8,894 nucleotides of DNA. Source: Bacillota bacterium. Lineage in GTDB: Bacteria; Bacillota; Clostridia; Lachnospirales; Lachnospiraceae. Below are positions 5,733 to 8,894 of the stretch, in pieces (the stretch's first letter is position 1; each line of letters opens with the position of its first letter). Location of the stretch: the NCBI GenBank assembly GCA_023423045.1, contig JAFAGA010000096.1, positions 1-8,894 on the forward strand, in the 5' to 3' direction. Below the pieces are notes generated by a model, which saw nothing but the letters and a program-made list of their open reading frames with translations, was not told where the DNA came from and did not search any database. The position numbers were made by a program, and so were the translations under genes.

Positions 5733-6962
5733 ATGGATAGCAAACTGGTTATTACAAAAAAAGAAAATTTCATAGTTTCCGCCTCCTTTGAGGGAAAGGA
5801 TTTGGTGCAGGTATCCCTGAACGCTTCCGAGGAAGGCGGCATTCTGGGGAATATCTATCTGGGCAAAGTCAAAAATATCGTAAAGAATATTAATGCTGCC
5901 TTCGTCGAGATTGCGGACGGAAAGATCTGCTATTATTCCATGGGCGAAAACCGTTATCCCATCATGGCAAATGCGCAGGAATATAAACCGGAAGAAGCAC
6001 AGTTAAGTGAAGCTAAGGTTAAAATCGGGGATGAGCTTATTGTTCAGGTGACGAAGGAAGATGTGAAAACCAAGGCTCCGGTTGTGAGTTCGAATCTGAA
6101 TTTCACAGGCAAATTTTCAGCCCTCACCTACGGGAAACCTGCCGTGGGAGTATCCTCCAAAATCCTGGATGAAAAGGAGAGAAAAAGGCTCAGGGAAATT
6201 GCGAAACGGATGCAGCAGAAGGAGTATGGCTTCATCATCCGGACCAATGCTGCCTATGTACCGGAGGAAAAGATTGTTGCGGAGATGAAGAAGTTAGTCC
6301 AAGCCTATGAGAGCATCCGAAGATATGGGGTGCATCAGAGCTGTTTTTCCCTGCTTTATCAGACACCTCCTAATTATATCTGTGATATCAGGGACAGCTA
6401 TACCGAGAATGTATCTGAATTCATTACGGATGATGAGAAGCTTTATGCAAATATGCGAGAGTTCCTAGAGGGATATCAGCCGGAGGATCTGGACAAGCTG
6501 AGATTTTATAAGGATGATATTCTAAGCCTTGCCAATCTCTACGGGCTGAACGATAAACTGGAGGATGCCCTGCGGCCCATGGTATGGCTTGGATGCGGAG
6601 GAACCCTGGTGATTCAGCCAACGGAAGCCTTGACGGTTATTGATGTCAATACAGGAAAAGCAGTCGCCGGTAAGAAGCAGGTCCAGGAGACGTTTCTTAA
6701 GGTAAATCGGGAGGCTGCAAAAGAGATTGCAAAACAAATCAGACTCCGAAACCTCTCCGGAATTATTATTATTGATTTTATCGATATGGAGCTTAAGAAG
6801 AATAAAGAGCTGCTTATGGAGGAGCTGGAGGAATATTTTAAGAAGGACCCGGTTAAGACAACTCTGGTGGATATGACCGCTCTGGGACTTGTTGAGGTAA
6901 CCCGTAAGAAGGTCCGAAAACCTCTCTATGAACAGGTAAATGAGGTGAGAAGACATTCATGA
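5733..6962 (+). CDS. rng: Ribonuclease E/G family endoribonuclease
   Basis: This 409-aa endoribonuclease likely cuts single-stranded A/U-rich RNA in mRNA turnover and rRNA processing. ATG5733 follows AGGGGAG (5721-5727). An N-terminal S1-like RNA-binding domain spans about 36-125 (GGILGNIYLGKVKNIVKNINAAFVEI and on). Next are the 5'-sensor/RNase H-like parts and the catalytic region, with VIDVNTG (Asp304) and IIIIDFIDM (Asp348), matching the two metal-binding aspartates of E. coli RNase E (D303, D346). DMTALGLVEVTRKKVRKPL closes the domain, but the CPxCxGxG zinc-link that normally follows is absent; the protein ends about 10 residues later. E. coli RNase G is about 490 aa, so this is a short form, probably usual in related Clostridia. 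It overlaps ybaK by four bases (ATGA). Confidence 0.92.
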   Translation: MDSKLVITKKENFIVSASFEGKDLVQVSLNASEEGGILGNIYLGKVKNIVKNINAAFVEIADGKICYYSMGENRYPIMANAQEYKPEEAQLSEAKVKIGDELIVQVTKEDVKTKAPVVSSNLNFTGKFSALTYGKPAVGVSSKILDEKERKRLREIAKRMQQKEYGFIIRTNAAYVPEEKIVAEMKKLVQAYESIRRYGVHQSCFSLLYQTPPNYICDIRDSYTENVSEFITDDEKLYANMREFLEGYQPEDLDKLRFYKDDILSLANLYGLNDKLEDALRPMVWLGCGGTLVIQPTEALTVIDVNTGKAVAGKKQVQETFLKVNREAAKEIAKQIRLRNLSGIIIIDFIDMELKKNKELLMEELEEYFKKDPVKTTLVDMTALGLVEVTRKKVRKPLYEQVNEVRRHS

Positions 6963-7429
6963 TAAAGACAAATGTCATGCGGCTTTTGGATCAAGCCGGT
7001 ATCACTTATAAAGCAATGGAATATGAGGTAGATGAGAATAATCTGGGCGGTGAGCATGTAGCACAATTGATTGATATGCCGGCGGAACAGGTATTTAAGA
7101 CCTTAGTGGCAAAGGGAGAGAAGAAGGGTATTGTTGTATTCTGCATCCCTGTGAATCTGGAATTGAATCTAAAGAAAGCTGCTTCTGTTATTGGCGATAA
7201 GAAGATAGAGCTGCTTCCGGTGAAGGATTTACTTACAACCACCGGATATATCCGCGGAGGCTGTTCGCCGATTGGAATGAAGAAGCATTTTCCGACCTAT
7301 ATGGAAGAAACCGCGGTGCTTTATGATGAGATTACCGTCAGTGCGGGAGTGAGAGGCTGTCAGCTTTGTATTCCCAGGGAATCATTGATAGAATATATCG
7401 GCGCAAGCCTTTGTGATATTGCAGAATAG
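6959..7429 (+). CDS. ybaK: YbaK-type Cys-tRNA(Pro)/Cys-tRNA(Cys) deacylase
   Basis: This 156-aa trans-acting editing enzyme of the YbaK/EbsC family hydrolyses Cys-tRNA(Pro) made in error by prolyl-tRNA synthetase, protecting translation fidelity. Features are EQVFKTLVAKG, whose Lys47 corresponds to the conserved catalytic-pocket lysine, and GYIRGGCSPIGMKK (96-109), holding the family GGxSPxG motif. DEITVSAGVRGCQLCIP near the end is also typical, and the length is normal. The start is the ATG in the ATGA overlap with rng, implying translational coupling. In many Firmicutes rng is followed by the ribosomal protein genes rplU and rpmA; those are not in this window. The stop codon lies inside the left arm of a 12-bp inverted repeat. 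Confidence 0.9.
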   Translation: MIKTNVMRLLDQAGITYKAMEYEVDENNLGGEHVAQLIDMPAEQVFKTLVAKGEKKGIVVFCIPVNLELNLKKAASVIGDKKIELLPVKDLLTTTGYIRGGCSPIGMKKHFPTYMEETAVLYDEITVSAGVRGCQLCIPRESLIEYIGASLCDIAE

Positions 7430-7552
7430 TACCGAATTTTTTAAAAAGTTAACTCTATAATCAAGTATTAAATATGGGGATGAATAAAACCGATGGTTTT
7501 ATTCATCCCCATATTTAATCTTAAGATATTATTTCCTGCTTTCGGTACTATT
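7425..7552. repeat. Nested inverted repeats: 12-bp outer arms around a perfect 25-bp stem
   Basis: The outer arms AATAGTACCGAA (7425-7436) and TTCGGTACTATT (7541-7552) are exact reverse complements. Inside, 7467-7491 and 7495-7519 form a perfect 25-bp stem with the 3-base loop GAT; the stem centre is GGGGATGAATAAAACC. No T-run follows either strand's stem, so it is not a textbook terminator, though such a stable stem could still end or protect the operon transcript. The size (128 bp) and terminal inverted repeats could also fit a miniature mobile element; no clear target duplication is seen. Confidence 0.6.
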
Positions 7553-7672
7553 TAACGGTTGGTACTCTGGAAAAAATACTCCTTTTCCGGTTAGCATCTT
7601 TATTAGTGTTGTCTTACCTGCTCCATTCGGCCCGATCAGGCCGATGAATTCCCCTTCAGTGTCAGTTAATTA
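7529..7672 (-). pseudogene. Fragment of an ABC transporter ATPase (Walker A region only)
   Basis: Read on the minus strand between stop codons, this 47-codon stretch encodes TDTEGEFIGLIGPNGAGKTT, then LIKMLTG. That is the start of a typical ABC ATPase, with a complete Walker A motif (7607-7633). After MLTG the reading diverges to KGVFFPEYQPLNSTESRK and ends at a stop at 7529-7531. Upstream it is cut by a TAA at 7670-7672, with no start codon. The Q-loop, signature and Walker B are all missing, so this is a decayed scrap rather than a gene. It is not a copy of the exporter ATPase at 294-1052, whose Walker A reads GSNGAGKTT. It marks a deletion or rearrangement downstream of ybaK. Confidence 0.75.
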
Positions 7673-7787
7673 TTTAATCAAATGCGGATAGATGATATAA
7701 TAAAAGTGGAATAAGGAAATACAAGCTCGCTTGTGAGCATACTGCAAACTTGCTTGTAAGCTTGTAAGTAATCGTTCGGAGCTGATG

Positions 7788-7819
7788 ATCATGAACCAGC
7801 TTTATATTCATGATATAAT
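7788..7819 (+). promoter_or_regulatory. Candidate promoter with overlapping operator-like dyad
   Basis: ATCATGAA (7788-7795) and TTCATGAT (7807-7814) are perfect inverted arms around 11 bases. The right arm abuts and shares one base with TATAAT (7814-7819), so a protein bound to the dyad would cover the space between -35 and -10. No good -35 hexamer is seen. It may drive the DUF4432 gene about 210 bases downstream; regulation by a repressor is inference. Confidence 0.35.
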
Positions 7820-7909
7820 TAATTTAGAATAGGGTGAGAGGCCTCTTCTTTTCTGACTTGCTCAAAGGACGAAAAATTATAACAAAAATCAAAATCCTAT
7901 AAGAAAAAA

Positions 7910-8011
7910 ATGGGCGTATTTGATGCGGAGACATGTGAGGTCAATATTTTACAAGACAAAGGAAATGCCGGCTATTTAATGCATATTGAATTTCAGATAT
8001 CCTATTTATAA
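7910..8011 (+). CDS. Possible 33-aa ORF or gene remnant, unrecognised
   Basis: ATG7910 opens 33 codons, beginning MGVFDAETCEVNILQDKGNA and ending with a TAA at 8009-8011, 17 bases before the DUF4432 start. No Shine-Dalgarno site precedes it (only AAGAAAAAAA), which argues against efficient translation. The composition is protein-like, so it may be the surviving end of a gene lost by rearrangement, or a small upstream ORF in the leader. I do not recognise the family. Confidence 0.25.
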   Translation: MGVFDAETCEVNILQDKGNAGYLMHIEFQISYL

Positions 8012-8028
8012 GTAGGAGGATTAAATAT

Positions 8029-8793
8029 ATGGCAGAATTTATTGATAAGTACGGCAGACAGCTCCATGTAGTGGCTATTGATAATGGTTGTATGTCTTTT
8101 ACAGTGCTCCCGGAGAGAGGCATGGATATTGGTGATATTTATATCAATGGAGAAAAGGTATCCTGGGAGACACCGGAGGGGGAGCTGCTTCATCCGGATA
8201 GTGTTGATTTAAAAGAACCGGGTGCCTGGGATAAAGGCTTTGTGGCCAGCGTTACGACAATTGGACCGGAGGTATTCGGAACACCGGATGAGATAAGAAC
8301 CGTGCATGGAACCGGCGCTTACTCTACGGTAGATCTATGCTCTTTTTACGTGAAGGAAGCAAATGAAGAAACAGAGGTTATGGGTACGGTGACAATTCGG
8401 GGCTATGACAAGAACCCAGTGTATAGAAAGGAAATCCGTATCGTAACAAGGCGGAATTCCACTTTTTTGACCAGATATGAAAGAACAATTAATCTTACAA
8501 ATGAAAGGCAGCACATTGACGACGGCTTTCATATTCAGCCGGCAGGAGCTTTTGTATCAAAAGGCGGCAGCTACGTGCTGCCTGTAAAAACTGAGCATAT
8601 GCTTTTGCGTGATTCGGCTCCAAGCGAGGATGATCCAAAGAAAATATATGATTATGGTATGTCACTGGATCCCATCAGATGCTATCAATATGTACCGGAA
8701 GAAGTAAGAGGACTTGAGATGCTTCCTCTTCCGAGCACACATCATGTTACAGCGGAGATGCTGGTGGATTGTTGTGGTCAAGCTTTTTTGTAA
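8029..8793 (+). CDS. DUF4432 / aldose-1-epimerase-like protein, probably C-terminally truncated
   Basis: This is a predicted cytoplasmic galactose-mutarotase-fold protein; family members are thought to act on sugars, but the substrate is not known. ATG8029 has AGGAGGA (8014-8020) eight bases upstream. Family signs are FTVLPERGMDIGDIYINGEKVSW (24-46), a VHGTGAYS block with His93 (LHGR-like in relatives) and GFHIQPAG with His168, then the MLPLPSTHHVTAEMLVD stretch (231-247). The reading stops at 254 residues, just after CCGQAFL, whereas related proteins I recall run to about 300-350 aa with a further strand-rich end. Neither other forward frame past the stop continues in a family-like way. Palindromic repeat DNA begins about 45 bases later, so an end lost by rearrangement is likely, and the gene may be non-functional. 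Confidence 0.75.
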   Translation: MAEFIDKYGRQLHVVAIDNGCMSFTVLPERGMDIGDIYINGEKVSWETPEGELLHPDSVDLKEPGAWDKGFVASVTTIGPEVFGTPDEIRTVHGTGAYSTVDLCSFYVKEANEETEVMGTVTIRGYDKNPVYRKEIRIVTRRNSTFLTRYERTINLTNERQHIDDGFHIQPAGAFVSKGGSYVLPVKTEHMLLRDSAPSEDDPKKIYDYGMSLDPIRCYQYVPEEVRGLEMLPLPSTHHVTAEMLVDCCGQAFL

Positions 8794-8838
8794 CACTTGT
8801 GGCTAAGAAAATGATTGGATTGTTGCTTAGAGGCTATT

Positions 8839-8894
8839 GGAGCTGCCAGCTCCTATCAAGGGTGCTTCGCACCGCATGCGCGGCTTACCCTTGA
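8839..8894. repeat. Palindromic repeat cluster, continuing past the window edge
   Basis: GGAGCT GCC AGCTCC (8839-8853) is a 6-bp hairpin. It is followed by TCAAGGGT (8856-8863) and ACCCTTGA (8887-8894), perfect 8-bp arms that enclose two further possible stems: GGTGC TTC GCACC (8861-8873, overlapping the outer arm) and CCGC ATGC GCGG (8872-8883). The GTGCTTCGCAC core (8862-8872) is the reverse complement of GTGCGAAGCAC at 2110-2120. This fits a REP-like dispersed intergenic repeat; the 6-bp hairpin has no T-run and so is not a clear terminator. Confidence 0.55.

Larger units (their letters stand above)
7673..8028. other. Gene-poor stretch with short repeats before the DUF4432 gene
   Basis: No convincing gene is visible in these 356 bases. 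They hold a -10-like TATAAT (7696-7701), a hairpin ACAAGC TC GCTTGT (7721-7734), a tandem 8-bp direct repeat CTTGTAAG at 7753-7768, a second TATAAT (7814-7819) overlapped by a dyad, a 10-bp palindrome AGAGGCCTCT (7837-7846), and a 33-codon ORF (7910-8011). The DNA is A/T-rich and looks like leftover sequence from rearrangement plus the leader of the next gene. Confidence 0.5.

Noticed and set aside
6522..6956. 144-codon open frame on the minus strand opposite rng
   Set aside because: It overlaps the catalytic part of the RNase gene and its translation has no recognisable domain.
7467..7519. 25-bp stem as a standard intrinsic terminator
   Set aside because: No T-run follows on either strand; it is kept only as a nested repeat with possible transcript-end role.
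7721..7768. CRISPR-like or iteron array from repeated GCTTGT units
   Set aside because: The units are only 6-8 bases, irregularly spaced and too few.
8784..8789. Run of six T as a frameshift site explaining the short DUF4432 protein
   Set aside because: Neither alternative frame after the run continues with family-like residues.
8856..8894. Clover-like fold at the window end as a tRNA or small RNA gene
   Set aside because: It is too short, with no T-loop consensus and no anticodon arm layout; the stems overlap each other. A palindromic repeat is a simpler reading.

Overview
The window looks like part of a Gram-positive anaerobe chromosome, most likely class Clostridia and probably Lachnospiraceae-like. 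The reasons are strong AGGAGG-type ribosome binding sites, a two-gene radical SAM pair (TIGR03960 / TIGR03936 types) directly upstream of an RNase E/G gene, a DUF1048-ABC exporter cassette, and a remnant of the cysteine-rich KTR family common on mobile elements of gut Firmicutes. Taxonomy is inferred from gene content only.

Left part (1-2000): a 5'-truncated DUF1048 gene, a DrrA-like ABC ATPase and an ABC-2 permease form a tight exporter operon. Its codon choice looks richer in G/C than the genes to its right, and it is followed by a shrunken cys-rich KTR gene (1878-1979). Together these suggest an acquired cassette. From 1968 to 2153 lies dense palindromic DNA: small dyads around a -10-like box, a perfect 13-bp inverted repeat, and a structured leader with two mutually exclusive hairpins in front of the next gene.

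Centre (2154-7429): an unrecognised 204-aa protein with one membrane segment is followed by a likely promoter and a 17-bp hairpin. Then comes a same-strand run: the B12-binding/radical SAM protein, its DUF2344 partner (17-bp overlap), an RNase E/G without a C-terminal zinc link, and a YbaK-type aminoacyl-tRNA deacylase (4-bp ATGA overlap). The run suggests an RNA/translation-related operon. The role of the radical SAM pair is not established.

Right part (7430-8894): this stretch looks rearranged. It holds a perfect 25-bp stem nested inside a 12-bp inverted repeat that overlaps the ybaK stop codon. Next are a minus-strand scrap of an ABC ATPase with an intact Walker A, a gene-poor stretch with short repeats and a promoter/dyad, and a 33-codon ORF. 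A DUF4432 (aldose-1-epimerase-like) gene that seems to lack its C-terminus follows, and the window ends in another palindromic repeat.

I see no CRISPR array, tRNA, rRNA or intact transposase. I found no convincing complete new system. The best leads are the structured leader with the orphan membrane protein, the radical SAM pair linked to RNase G, and the decayed junction after ybaK.
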